A stretch of DNA of 64,000 bases from Sipunculus nudus (GCA_026874595.1 CM049309.1:94760723-94824722); one strand, 5' to 3'; shown: positions 46,060-57,683, counted from the stretch's first letter. Notes: generated by a model from the letters alone, not told the origin. Translations and numbers: made by a program.

Positions 46060-47741
46060 CAGATACTTGTATAACATCTCTGATACCTTCAATGTACATG
46101 CTGTTAGTTGTTTTATCAGAATGTGGTACTTGTATAACATCTCAGACACCCTCAATGTACATGCTGTTTGTTGTTTTATCAGAATGTGGTACTTGTATAA
46201 CATCTCTGATACCTTCAATGTACTTGCTGTTTGTTGTTTTATCAGAATGTGGTACTTGTATAACATCTCTGATACCCTCAATGTACTTGCTGTTGGTTGT
46301 TTTATAAGAATGTGGTACTTGTATAACATCTCAGATACCCTCAATGTACTTGCTGTTTGTTGTTTTATCAGAATGTGGTACTTGTATAACATCTCAGACA
46401 CCCTCAATGTACATGCTGTTTGTTTTATCAGAATGTGGTACTTGTATAACATCTCTGATACCTGACCTACAATGTACACGCTGTTTGTTGTTTTATCAGA
46501 ATGTGGTACTTGTATAACATCTCAGATACCCTCAATGTACTTGCAGTTGGTTGTTTTATCAGAATGTGGTACTTGTATAACATCTCAGATACCCTTAATG
46601 TACATGCTGTTTGTTGTTTTATCAGAATGTGGTACTTGTATAACATCTCAGATACCCTCAATGTACTTGCAGTTGGTTGTTTTATCAGAATGTGGTACTT
46701 GTATAACATCTCAGATACCCTTAATGTACATGCTGTTTGTTGTTTTATCAGAATGTGGTACTTGTATAACATCTCAGATACCCTCAATATACATGATGTT
46801 TGTTGTTTTATAAGAATGTGGTACTTGTATCACATCTAAGATACCCTCAATGTACTTGCTGTTTGTTGTTTTATCAGAATGTGGTACTTGTATAACATCT
46901 CTGATACCTGACCTACAATGTACATGCTGTTTGTTGTTTTATCAGAATGTGGTACTTGTATAACATCTCAGATACCCTCAATGTACTTGCTGTTGGCTGT
47001 TTTATCAGAATGTGGTACTTGTATAACATCTAAGATACCCTCAATGTACTTGCTGTTTGTTGTTTTATCAGAATGTGGTACTTGTATAACATCTCTGATA
47101 CCTGACCTACAATGTACATGCTGTTTGTTGTTTTATCAGAATGTGATACTTGTATAACATCTCTGATACCTGATCTTCAATGTACATGCTGTTAGTTGTT
47201 TTATCAGAATGTGGTACTTGTATAACATCTCAGATACCCTCAAAGTACTTGCTGTTTGTTATTTTATCAGAATGTGGTACTTGTATAACATCTCAGATAC
47301 CCTCAATGTACTTGCTGTTGGCTGTTTTATCAGAATGTGGTACTTAAATAACATCTCTGATACCTGACCTACAATGTACATGCTGTTTGTTGTTTTATCA
47401 GAATGTGGTACTTGTATAACATCTCAGATACCCTCAATGTACTTGCTGTTTGTTGTTTTATCAGAATGTGGTACTTGTATAACATCTCAGATATCCTCAA
47501 TGTACATGCTGTTTGTTGTTTTATCAGAATGTGGTACTTGTATAACATCTCTGATACCCTCAATGAACATGCTGTTTGTTGTTTTATCAGAATGTGGTAC
47601 TTGTATAACATCTCTGATACCTGACCTTCAACGTACTTGCTGTTAGTTGTTTTATCAGAATGTGGTACTTGTATAACATCTCTGATACCCTCAATGAACA
47701 TGCTGTTTGTTGTTTTATCAGAATGTGGTACTTGTATAACA
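46060..47741. repeat. 63-bp (with 68-bp variant) tandem repeat array, about 26 copies
   Basis: The unit contains GTTTTATCAGAATGTGGTAC, TTGTATAACATCTCAGATAC and CCTCAATGTACTTGCTGTTT. The 68-bp variant reads CTGATACCTGACCTACAATG. Alternating GCAGTTGG and GCTGTTTG units at 46540 and 46666 give a 126-bp dimer. Because 63 is a multiple of three and the unit is stop-free in several frames, 21-residue peptide repeats appear on both strands (for example VLSECGTCITSQIPSMY on plus, VSEMLYKYHILIKQ on minus), broken wherever a 68-bp unit shifts the frame. Simultaneous opening of both strands argues against coding. Confidence 0.96.
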
Positions 47742-49185
47742 GAAGCCAATATACCAGGTATCAAGATTACACCTGAAAATGATCTTTAGGTAACTGACTG
47801 CACTTAATTAATCACAGACATTCACCATACAGACCCTTGAGTCGAGTGTTAGAAAAATCCATTAAACATTCCACAGATACCCTGTAGATGCAAACACACA
47901 TAAACACACACAAATACACATGCATAAATGTATAAATAAATCAACCCTGTCTTACTGTATGCAAGCTTGGTACTTACAGCCATGCACACATATTTGCATT
48001 TTCATTTAAACATTATTGTACTATTACATATATATATACACACACACACTCACATAAATATATATTGTTGTTTAACTATACACAGGATGGCAGATGGTAG
48101 TGTTTGACATGTACCATTAAACTGCTACATGCATCAATCATGTATTCTTGTCTTGGGATTGGTTAACCAGCCATACACAAAAGGTCCTGTTTCTGGGTGA
48201 CCTAGTTCATTGGCTGAGATCTGATACTTCCCGTGAGGGAATGAATTCAGTTATGATTGCTTTGTAAAATCTACCTCATGATCACTGTGCACAAGTAGTT
48301 ATGGTTTTTATGGTTTGGTCCGCTTCATGCACATTGATAATGACTACACATCTATTGTGCCCTGCTGCCATGTCTATTGGTTGGTGTTTGATAACTGTTC
48401 AGCCACATATATAAAAATAACCACCAATATAATGCACATCCAATCCTATTAACCCAGTTCTATTTTATAACAGGCCAGCTGGAGTCACTGACCTACCCTG
48501 CTAACAAACAAGCAGATGAGAGCTGTGAATGCACACAGGATAAACTGAGCAGTATTTAATATTATAACAGACAGAAAAAACAAATATCATGCTCATGCCA
48601 TAATTATCTGAGAATGTATAAAAGACAAGAACTTTCATAATTATGCTGATATTTTACATCTGGATTGGTACATTTTTATGTAAATTTAAAGCATGCTCAT
48701 ATAATTGTCATTTCATTTTTTGTTCAATGTTATATGATTCATCTATTAATGATGGGTATGTTTAAATACAATGATAATTTTATGCTGATATTAATGAAAG
48801 AAGAAATAAAAGACAGGACCCATGTCTCATTTTAAGCATATTGTACAACAAAGGACCAATCCACGGTTAAAATTCAGAGCAAAAAGATGCCTCCCCCCCC
48901 ACCCTCACATGTACTTATAGGTATCTACTTATTCAAGTGTACATCTGTGAATGCACATCATGTATGTGATTACAATAGATTTTCACATACACCTGTACAT
49001 TTGATAAAAAACATTCTTTGATTCTTTTCAAGTCTTCCATACTCAAAGCTTCTGGTCCACAGATTGATGTCTTTGCTATCACAATGCCCCCTGGTGGTTT
49101 GTGTGAAGCTGGGAGAGAACGGAGCCAGTTTCTTTTGCACCACTGTTGGGTGAACGTTCTTGACTAAACTCTGGTCCTTTTACAG
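47742..49185. other. Unique DNA with a short AT/CA microsatellite
   Basis: (TA)n(CA)n occupies about 48028-48050. A C8 run lies at about 48893. 49020-49185 is GC-richer but no frame is persuasive until the acceptor-like site at 49185. Confidence 0.45.
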
Positions 49186-49255
49186 GAGCGAGGTTGGCAT
49201 GGCTAGTTCACTGGGGGCATTAATGGGCCTGGACTGGACCTATTCAGGAATACCA
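49186..49255 (+). other. Candidate small exon (unidentified)
   Basis: TTGACTAAACTCTGGTCCTTTTACAG is a textbook-like branch site, pyrimidine tract and acceptor. The following frame reads SEVGMASSLGALMGLDWTYS then GIP, with a GTAACT donor-like site at 49256. It remains open a further 15 codons to a TAA. The 70-bp length, splice-like borders and balanced composition are suggestive, but no family is recognised. Confidence 0.2.
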
Positions 49256-50507
49256 GTAACTGCCCATCCGTTTGTCAAGCCAATCATCCCAAGGTTTCAT
49301 TAACTTCACCCCCCAGGCTGTCCTTCCAGAAGTGCTTTTTTATTATCTCATGTAGCAGGCACAGTTCAAGTACCTTCCACAGGTCCTACAGTCCAACAAC
49401 TGGCTCAACTCGTCCCTACCCCAGCATGCAAGGTTTTGACATTAATGCAGGAACATCTAGTATTTACCCAATATCCACACAAAATTTTATAAAAACTGCA
49501 CACCTTTTGCACTGCTAGAAAATCAATAGAAAAAAATGTGAGATATGCAGATGCACATTCTGATCAAGGACACAGACTATGTAACAAATGAACTACTGCT
49601 CAGTCTGTCCCCACATGCAAAGAAAACAGAAATCAAAGCAAAATCCTTAGCCTGAGCTTCAACAGGCATGGTAACTCTCAGTGCACATTTGCATAAATCA
49701 TGAATATGCAAGACAATATTTTTACAATTTAGAAAGGGTGAATTTTGTATCACAACATTTCAATAATTTTATAGTAAACTTCTGTTTTAACAGTTCAAAC
49801 ATATTGTAAAATAATAATAATGACTTTTTCCCACTCCATATCCCAGTGTCACTCTGTTGTAGTAGTTCATCTTTATGGTGCAGTGTCAGGCTTGTATCTT
49901 AAGTTATGTATTGGGCATGCATGTCCTTGAATTTCAATATATGTATTTCATCTTTCTTAAGAAATATGATTGCTCCAAAATACACATCTGTGGCTGAAGG
50001 TGTAAACAAAATGATCTGACCTGTACATCTATCAAGAATTTTCAAGAAATCATTTAAGTCCATGTATGCAAAATGATAATTACTTGTATGATCCATATTT
50101 GGATATTTACTTCAGTTATTTCAATTCTTAAGCCAAAAATTCTGAATATGGATCAATCTAAAACTGAAACAATACTAAGAAGTTTATTAACTCTGTCAGT
50201 GTACGGCAATTGTGTACCCTGTACAAATTACAAAGTACAGATGTGACAGGGAAGCCACTTTGACCTGACAAAAGCTTTTGACTTGGTGCCCTCCAGGTGG
50301 CAGCACCTTTCAAACAGCACAATGACTCTCAGTGATGGTTATCCCACTCAGTTAATAACAGTTTAAAAATTGTTAACTTATGTTTCAAATATTTGTACAT
50401 AAAAGTATGGCCCAGCAGTGCCACTGAATGTGTAAGTGGTATATGAACCATCAACCAAAAAAAAATGACTGATATTGGACCCTCATGTCTTGAGGTCCTC
50501 ATGTCTT
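49256..50507. other. Unique DNA, no gene recognised
   Basis: Frames at 49899-50096 and 50329-50514 (minus) are unrecognised. CCTCATGTCTTGAG is duplicated in tandem at 50481-50510, just before the 36-bp array. Confidence 0.45.
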
Positions 50508-50698
50508 GAGCCATGCATGATCATCAGACGGCCTTAAATCAGTGAGCCACGCATGATCATCAGACGGTCTTAAATCAGCGAGCCATGCATGATCATCAGA
50601 CGGCCTTTCATCAGTGTGCCATGCATGATCATCAAACGGCTTTAAATCAGTGAGCAATGCAGGATCATCAAACGGCCTTAAATCAGTGAGCCATGCTT
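50508..50698. repeat. 36-bp tandem repeat, about 5 copies
   Basis: GAGCCATGCATGATCATCAG then ACGGCCTTAAATCAGT recurs at 36 bp with several substitutions. The minus strand reads a 12-residue repeat (DLRPSDDHAWLT) inside a 95-codon frame at 50499-50786. Short copy number and lack of a recognised flanking domain leave it as a probable non-coding minisatellite. Confidence 0.88.
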
Positions 50699-50888
50699 TA
50701 AGCCAGATATTCACCTTATTTGTAGAATTTATGAAGTATCTAGCTTCCTTTAGGTACATATTCATGAACTTTGATAATTCCTGCAATGACCAGTTCTTAT
50801 AATTCCCCTGTTTTGGGTGTATAAGCTATTCATGTGGTACGCGAACCATATTGACAAACTGAAAAGTCATGAGGCCTGATCTTTAAAG

Positions 50889-51268
50889 GTGGCTTCTTGT
50901 GTTGGCAAAGAGTATGTGAAGCAACACCCTGCATTGAAAAAATCAGCTCTCAGAACTGAAACACCTAGGTACTACAGCTCAGGAACCAAAAAATCACAAA
51001 TAATCCATGCACGCATGAGAATGAAATGTAGTGGTCTAAATTTTCACATGTACACAAGACATATTAGCGACACCAAAAATGTCAATGTGGCCACCCATCA
51101 GAAGATCCCAACCACTACCTACTGCAATGCCACCTCTACAACTCCACTAGGAAAACATACTTACCTAGTGATACCCCATTAAAAGATCTACTTTTTGGTG
51201 ACCCAAAAATAGATGACAAATCAAACAAGGAAATATTCGAATAGGTAGCAAACTTTATTGAAAACTAA
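50889..51268 (+). pseudogene. LINE ORF2 C-terminal fragment with frameshift
   Basis: In the first frame the product includes SQIIHARMRMKCSGLNFHMY and TRHISDT, matching the HxRxR..CSxLNxxLxxRHI segment found C-terminal to the reverse transcriptase in many LINEs. The frame then shifts by one base within an A5 run at 51075-51079. The second frame carries a CQCGHPSEDPNHYLLQC zinc-knuckle-like motif (Cys-x-Cys, His, Cys) and PLKDLLFGDPKI. An in-frame TAG lies at 51242, and the likely original stop at 51266. Frameshift plus nonsense codon mark it as dead. The palm domain is absent. The clade (Jockey/I-like or other) is not decided. Confidence 0.72.
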
Positions 51269-51612
51269 AACAGATTCTAACATAAAATAATTTGACATTC
51301 TTGACAAACTCATCCCACACCCACCAAAACTCTCTCTCTCCTCTCAACCGGCACCTTACACTTTCCAAATCACAACTAAAAACATAGTCATTATGCTATC
51401 CACATCTTCCATGATACTTCAGTCATCAATATGTTAACATCACACCCCTCCTGCCATGCATCAGAAAATTATCACTTTAGAATTCAGGAGCGAGCTTCAT
51501 AAGCTTTAAGTAGCCTGCGCTCAATCCATTGAAACATGTTTATATTTATATATGTGCTTAGGTAGGATATCACATGAATGTATTTACTATGTATTGTGAC
51601 AATAAATCATTC
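50889..51612 (+). mobile_element. 3' end of a non-LTR retrotransposon (LINE), decayed
   Basis: The coding remnant (50889-51268) is followed by about 340 bp resembling a LINE 3' UTR. That tail contains CGAGCTTCATAAGCTT and CCTGCGCTCAATCCAT and ends in GTGACAATAAATCATTC. Only the extreme C-terminus remains, as expected of 5'-truncated LINE copies. It is in plus orientation. It or a relative could have supplied the machinery that moved the SINEs, but no tail homology was established. Confidence 0.7.
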
Positions 51613-52739
51613 AACAAACACCCTGCAGTTTTGTCATTTGTAAAACTCTGGTTGGTCTGCTTGCCGCATGCTCCCATTGTTTGATCTGATTGGATTATAA
51701 TCAGACAGCCATTTTAGGGGTCTCCCACATGTACCGTTAACAACTTATGGATGTAAACAAAACAAACAACCTGTGCACCCTGGGATTAACAGTTTTTGGT
51801 TAATTTTTATTAAAATTCAACAAATTATTAGATTACCTAAAATGTGAATTTAAAACGCTCAGCCATTATTAAGTGAAAATCATAATTGAGTAAAAATGAA
51901 GTACTGAAATAATAAAAGTGCTGAAAAAACTTCATATTTTTGCAAAATATCATTCTTAAATGGCACAAAATATATTGTGCTGAAATAACATAACCTCAAA
52001 GTAACATGTGCCAAGTTGCCACCACAGAGTTGGCCAAGTCTATCACCACATCTACTGTATATTTATTTACATGTGCCAAGTTGCCACCACAGAGTTGGCC
52101 AAGTCTATCACCACATCTACCGTATATTTATTTCCCAATTATCAAGTTTACTATATGGGTATTTGGCCTCACACTGATCCTTCTCAGTCTCCCTTCACTG
52201 TTTCATCTTTGTTACTGTATCATTCTCAATCAAACAATAGTAATGTGACTTATGTTATTGATAAGACTGGTCCTACTCATGAAAATCTGTCCTTTGATAA
52301 AGTGCAGACCAGTGACTTTAGCTGATGATGGGAACTATATATCTTATCACATGTGATATTAGTTGCGAGGGGGTCACAATGATCACGTTCTGTCTGTCAT
52401 GTATCTCTGGCGTACATAATCTTGTCACAAACCATTAGTTGAACAGCAGCCAGAGTTCATGCACAGTTTATATACCAACACTCTCCAAACCAAAACAAAG
52501 CCTACAGGCCTAATGCTAACCTGTGCAAAGTTTTGGAGTATGAATGGAGGTTTATTTTTAAAATTTAATATTGATCGGACTAGAAAATTTTAAAACCAGA
52601 ATATGGGTAGTTGACAAGCCACTGTGTATCCGCATAAATCAGAGTGGGACGGGTGAAGTGAGGCATGGATTAAGTGGCAAGGGGAATAGAGCGTGGTGTG
52701 TTGCATATTAGCATGGATGTCTGCAGCTTAAACGTGAAT
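51613..52739. other. Unique DNA with a 65-bp tandem duplication
   Basis: CATGTGCCAAGTTGCCACCA begins two adjacent near-identical 65-bp copies at 52005 and 52070. They create chance frames of 80 and 105 codons. No gene recognised elsewhere. Confidence 0.6.
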
Positions 52740-53345
52740 GTAGGTGGTGCCACCTGTCATAAAATCGAGAAAATTGTCCAGGATGTATAAACCTGCAAAA
52801 TTTCAGGTGGATAAGTCAAACCACTGCCGAGATATGAGTGATTTTATCCCAAGGCAGATCAACAGATGGATGCTGTGCATAAGTGGTTGCAGGTGGTGCC
52901 ACCAGTTTTGCCTATAATGAAGAGCTATGTGAGATCTATACACATGCAAAATTTTGGCCTAATCTGTAAAGGGTTCCCAAGATATGAGCATGGATGTCAG
53001 CAGAGTAAATGTGAATGTAGGTGGCAACACCTGTCATAAAATTGAGAAAGCTGTCGAGGATGTAAAATACCTGCAAAATTTCAAGTGGAAAAGTCAAACC
53101 GCTGCTGAGATATGAGTGATTTTAACCTAAGGCAGATGAACAGATGGATGCTGTGCATAAATGGTTGCGGGTGGCACCACCAGTTTTAGTGTATGTTATA
53201 AAGCTATCAAAGGGCTACATTTGTGCAAAATTTTTAGCCTGATTGGTCAAACGGTTCCCGAGATATGTGGGTTTATGTGTGGAAACAGATGCACAAATGG
53301 ACACTGGGCAGCAAGGAAAGGTCAGAGGTCAACCAAAAATGAAGG
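52740..53345 (+). mobile_element. Dispersed element with ~277-bp tandem subunits
   Basis: TAGGTGGTGCCACCTGTCAT at 52741 and TAGGTGGCAACACCTGTCAT at 53018 start two related units. Each is followed by CCTGCAAAATTTCA, AAGTCAAACC, GATATGAGTGATTTTA and GGCAGATxAACAGATGGATG. A further GTAGGTGGCGCCAC start at about 53836 belongs to the next element, so 52740-54331 may be one composite repeat. No protein encoded. Confidence 0.65.
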
Positions 53346-53462
53346 CGCAGCAGTTCACATGTGACCTGATGATAAACCCGATTCGCTTAAAATGCAAACC
53401 AAGTTTTTTCAAACAGTTGAAAGATATAGTTCCAATAATCTGGGAATTCTGCATCTAAACAT

Positions 53463-53539
53463 TGTGTCCAGACATCTAGACGCTGTGTCTAGATGTCTAG
53501 ACACATTGTCTAGCCCCCCCCCTCCCCCCCCCCCCCCCC
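53463..53539. other. 19-bp stem-loop followed by a C tract
   Basis: TGTGTCCAGACATCTAGAC (53463-53481) pairs with GTCTAGATGTCTAGACACA (53487-53505) at 18 of 19 positions around a GCTGT loop. The stem is made of repeated TCTAGAC/GTCTAGA words, with a further GTCTAG to the right. A C26 tract with a single T (53514-53539) follows at once. It could be a slippage hotspot or an element terminus. Confidence 0.85.
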
Positions 53540-53819
53540 GTGCCAGGTCAGTTGCCATGGTGATGTCTGGACCCCACCTGTTTGTACTGAGTGACCTCTT
53601 GACTTGGCTGCATGAAGTCAAATCTGTTTTCAAATACAGAGAGCCTTTTTCAATTGGCTACAATGCTTTTTTAAAACTGTATTTACCCAATCTATTCTTA
53701 TAAAACTGGCAGAACCCTACCATAGAATAATTCTTGTAAAGTTTAAACAAATAAGCTGAACAGTTTCATCATATATCAGTGTATAAGCTAGAAGAGTTTA
53801 AAATTACATTTTCGCTTGT

Positions 53820-54331
53820 AAAAAACACATCAATGTAGGTGGCGCCACATATACCTCAAAATCAGATATGACATATGTGACAAACATTGGTATAAAATTT
53901 GGTCAATATAGCTCTAGCCGTTTCTGAGATTTTAGTGTGCTTTTTTGGACAGATGACTAAGTTCAACCTCTTGTAACTCGGCCAAAAATCTCCGAACTGG
54001 AACCATTCGAACAAACTTGAGAAAGATTAATCCAGGGATCATTTCTTTGAAATATTGGACAATTTGGCTGGACAATTTCAGAGAAGAAGATTTTTAAAAG
54101 GTTTTTAAGCTTTTTCTCTATAAAATCTAAATTAATGCAGATACCCAATAATAAGCTCCAGGGCACCAAGTTTCACATGTGACGAATTCTTACATGTAAT
54201 TTGGAGCTGCTAGCTCAGACAGTTTCTGACTTACAGCCATGGACGGCGGAAAGCCAGCCCTGGACAGCGGACGGCTGACGACGGACGGACGACGCTACGC
54301 CATCTCATAAGCTCACAGATTCCCTAAAAAC
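53820..54331 (+). mobile_element. Dispersed element family B, copy 1
   Basis: Shared words with copy 2 occur in order: CAGCCAAAAA-like (CGGCCAAAAATCTCC here), GAACAAACTTGA, GAGAAGAAGATTTTTAAA, AGCTTTTTCTCTATAAAATC, GCTAGCTC, then a GACGGACGGACGACG tail. It ends with ACGCCATCTCATAAGCTCACAGATTCCCTAAAAA. The final segment differs from family A, but the plan (body, GACGG tail, terminal motif, A-run) is the same. Confidence 0.7.
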
Positions 54332-54439
54332 TTTCTTGATAATATTAACCAAAGATAACCTGAAATCTAAATGTCTAATGGCATGATGTAATAGATGCTG
54401 ATAAACTGGTGCCGGGCCAGATGTAACAGCATAACACAG

Positions 54440-55041
54440 CTAACATATATGGTAAGATGACTCAATTCAATCTCCATAATTCAGCCAAAAATAATTCATG
54501 TGGAACCATTAATGACAATTATTATAAGAATTATTGTAGGGATTATTCTTGTAAAATATTTAACAAACTGGCTTCAGTGGCATCAGTCGAAAAATGTTTT
54601 GCAAGTTTATAACTCATATAGGAAGATACAGCAAACTGGCAAAGTTCAGCTCCCCAAACTCAGCCAAAAAGCACTGAACCAAAACTATTTGAACAAACTT
54701 GAATTATCAACATCTGAGGATAATTAATGTGTGAGATTTAAGAATTTGGCCCAGTGGTTTTTGAGAAGAAGATCTTTGTAGCCACTGAGCTAAAATGGGC
54801 TGTTAGTTTCGGAGAAGAAGATTTTTAAAGCTTTTTTAGCTTTTTCCCTATAAAATCTAAGAAAATGCAGTTAGAAAAAAATAAACAAAATCCAATATAG
54901 TTTTTGGGATGACTGATTATTTGCAAAAAAATTGGTGATGCTAGCTCCTGCCATTTTTGAGACAGCTATGGTTAACATACAGACGACGCACGACGGACTA
55001 CGCCGCACCATCGCATAAGCTCACAGGTTCGCTAAAAAGTT
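54440..55041 (+). mobile_element. Dispersed element family B, copy 2
   Basis: Same orientation as copy 1 and about 100 bp downstream of it. It carries CTCAGCCAAAAAGC, GAACAAACTTGAATT, a doubled GAGAAGAAGAT segment (about 54763 and 54811), and AGCTTTTTCCCTATAAAATC. The tail is ACGACGCACGACGG, and the end is CGCACCATCGCATAAGCTCACAGGTTCGCTAAAAA. The 75-codon frame at 54500-54727 is incidental. Confidence 0.7.
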
Positions 55042-55278
55042 TCACAAGAAGCTGTCTCCAGCCAAAGGGTCCTACTGCCCTCCAGGAAAATAAGAATTCT
55101 TGTTCTTCCCAGGACTGCTGAGATTTCTAATTTAACAAAAAACTGAAACTCAAAGATAACCAGAGTAGATATAACACACATGAATAAATATCCCTGAAGA
55201 AAGATGTTTCTTTAAATAAGAATTAACTTGCTAAGTTGTTCAAGAGGCACAAACTTTAGCTTCATGATAAATGGTATA

Positions 55279-56486
55279 CTGTAAAATCTGTGAAATTTCG
55301 TACAGAAAAAAATAATTTAATTTGTGGAAGTTCGAAATTTAACAGTCGATTTCAGCAGTTTAAAAATTATGGTCTTGACAAGTCAAGATGCCTCGTCGGC
55401 AGTGGGCGATAATAGGAGCCTCAAGTATTCACTCGCCGATTTTGCATTCATCTGTGTGAACCATGAAGTTTCATGAATAAAAACATTATTTTCTATACTT
55501 ATGTTGTTTATTTTATATTAAAATCAGTTTGGAAAAGGAATCTGAAAAGTATATCTGAAGGATTTAATCCTGTCATGAGGCTCGACACCCGTACATGCTT
55601 GCTTGACATCCGTGGCTTTGCCCGTAGAGATCGTTTTTCAGGTGGCTTACGCATGGAAATCCCCACTAATAGTGCACAAAAAGCTAGAGGTCTTTAGATC
55701 ACTTAAAGAGTTAATTGATCCTGATTATCCAATATCAAATATCCAACCTCCGTTAAACTTCATAAACTTTTGCCAGCACTTTGATGTACCGTATGATCTC
55801 ATGTGACTTGTTTCTTGGGTGATACGGAGCCCGGGTACTCGAAATTGAGTCGTTCTGGTGTGACATTCAAGATATTTATTGTAAATGTTTTAATGGAAAT
55901 TAGCATTAATTTTCAAACTGATTAACATTGGCATAACATACACCGGAGCTCTGAGCTTGCTTGAAAGAGACCAATTTGAACCTGGCTTACACATGGAAAT
56001 CCCCCTTTACGGTGCATGTAAAGCTAGTGGTCTTGAGATCATTTACGGAGTTAATCCTGATTATCCAATATCCAAATTCCAACCTCCGTCAAACTTCATG
56101 GATGTCTGCCAGTTATTCACGGCGTGTCACTCGCATCCCGGACAATTAAGCAACTCACATTCGAGATATTTTAAGTTTTTTTTTATTGTTGCTGAAACAA
56201 AAATCTTAGTTTTCAGTCAAATTACATTCTGTATGATGTAGATATAATTCATATTAATTATCAATAGCATGGCATTAACATCGATCGGACCGGTAGGCTT
56301 GTTCAAAACCAGATAATAGGGTGAGGTTACATAAGTGTTACATGCACGGCAGTCCTGCTAACGTCAAATATGGCGTAACAGACCAGCGGCAGTTCGAAAT
56401 TTAACATGTCATTTTAATAATTATGGTTACTGAAGAAAGACCATGTACGAAATTCATTGAGGTACGAAATTTCACAGATTTTACGG
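55279..56486. mobile_element. Non-autonomous DNA transposon with 25-bp terminal inverted repeats
   Basis: The left end (55279-55303) begins CTGTAAAATCTGTGAAATTT. The right end (56462-56486) is its inverse with one mismatch (24 of 25). TATA flanks both ends, consistent with a TA (or TATA) target duplication. Subterminal GTTCGAAATTTAAC occurs at both ends (about 55330 and 56393). The 1.2-kb interior has no transposase but consists largely of 340-bp repeats: GGCTTACGCATGGAAATCCC at 55644 and GGCTTACACATGGAAATCCC at 55984, with a partial third copy up to about 56320. Open frames of 60-94 codons in it come from those repeats. It needs a transposase in trans. Superfamily not decided. Confidence 0.82.
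55590..56320. repeat. ~340-bp internal tandem repeats in the TIR element
   Basis: The first unit (about 55590-55930) and second unit (about 55930-56270) share GCTTGCTTGA, the GGCTTAC..CATGGAAATCCCC block, GATTATCCAATATC and CCAACCTCCGT..AACTTCAT, in order at offset 340 bp. A third start (GGACCGGTAGGCTTGTTCA) appears at about 56288. Such internal arrays occur in several non-autonomous elements of this window. Confidence 0.75.
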
Positions 56487-57683
56487 TATATGAAATGTCA
56501 AATGGACCTGTAATAACACGTAATTAACAATTTTGGTATATACTGTGTTTCACTGATGGGTCTGCCACTGCAGGCAGGGTTAACAACAATCACTAAAAAT
56601 ATCAAAACTGGCCATTATCTAACTACTAACAGATAGTATACAATTGTACAAATACCAACCATGCCACAGGTATATTTTGTTCATATTAAATCAAGCTGGA
56701 CTCTATGGCAGTATTAAACCACAAACAAGTCATGTAAGTTGAATTATGTTGACAAGGATTACCCCTTACACTGATAAGTAAGAGTCATATCTTGACAAAG
56801 GTAGAAAGTTACAAGTCATCTTAGTGAATCACAAACACAACCATGATAAGTAAGCTGTCTGCTAACAGGTAACCAGTCTTACAGTAAACAGGAAATTTTA
56901 CAGCTTGTATTAATCTGACTTATACTGCATGCTCTGTTTATACTTGTAGGGATCTGGTGAGATGGTCACTCTCACGTGGACTGGTTAATAAAAATATGGC
57001 ACTTATAAAACAGTCCATTTCGGGTTTTAAACCCACAGACGACTTTATCCAATATATGTACACTAAAAGAGGCACATATGATATCTTACAAGGGCTGTAA
57101 CAGCAGTAACAGCACACTGAATAAGCAATGCACTGATCAAAGCAAGTAAATTAATCAATAACTCAATTTGTCCTGCAATAATTTCAATTTTTGCATTTAC
57201 AGTCAATTCATACCTTTTTGATCTTCAGCCCATACTCAAGGAGAAACAAGAAATGTACATGATATAGGCTGTAATGCTGTTTCACAAACAACGGCATCAG
57301 CTCATTTCATGTCCTTCAGATCACAGCAATGGCTAGGTAGATACAGTTATTACTTGGTCAATGTGAATGTTTTGATGCATGAAAACCATCACCTCAGCAG
57401 AGTCAGTAAGTACATCTCCCACAGAGTATTGCGATTATTTACTCATTTAATTAAGAAGAATCACATCAAAAGGTAAAAAAAAAAAAAACAGAATAGAACT
57501 CAACTCAAGACTGCAGCAATTCACGGGTCTAAATCTTACTGGAAAACACCCTTGATCTTCAGGATTGGTAGAAGATATCCAACTGACAGAAACACACATG
57601 GGTAAAAAAACGCCAATTTTAGTTTCATTTAAGATTTGAAATTATCATCCATTTACTACTCTAACACATAAAAAGTTGACATC
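56487..57683. other. Unique AT-rich DNA
   Basis: An A run lies at about 57477. No open frame or repeat of note. Confidence 0.45.
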
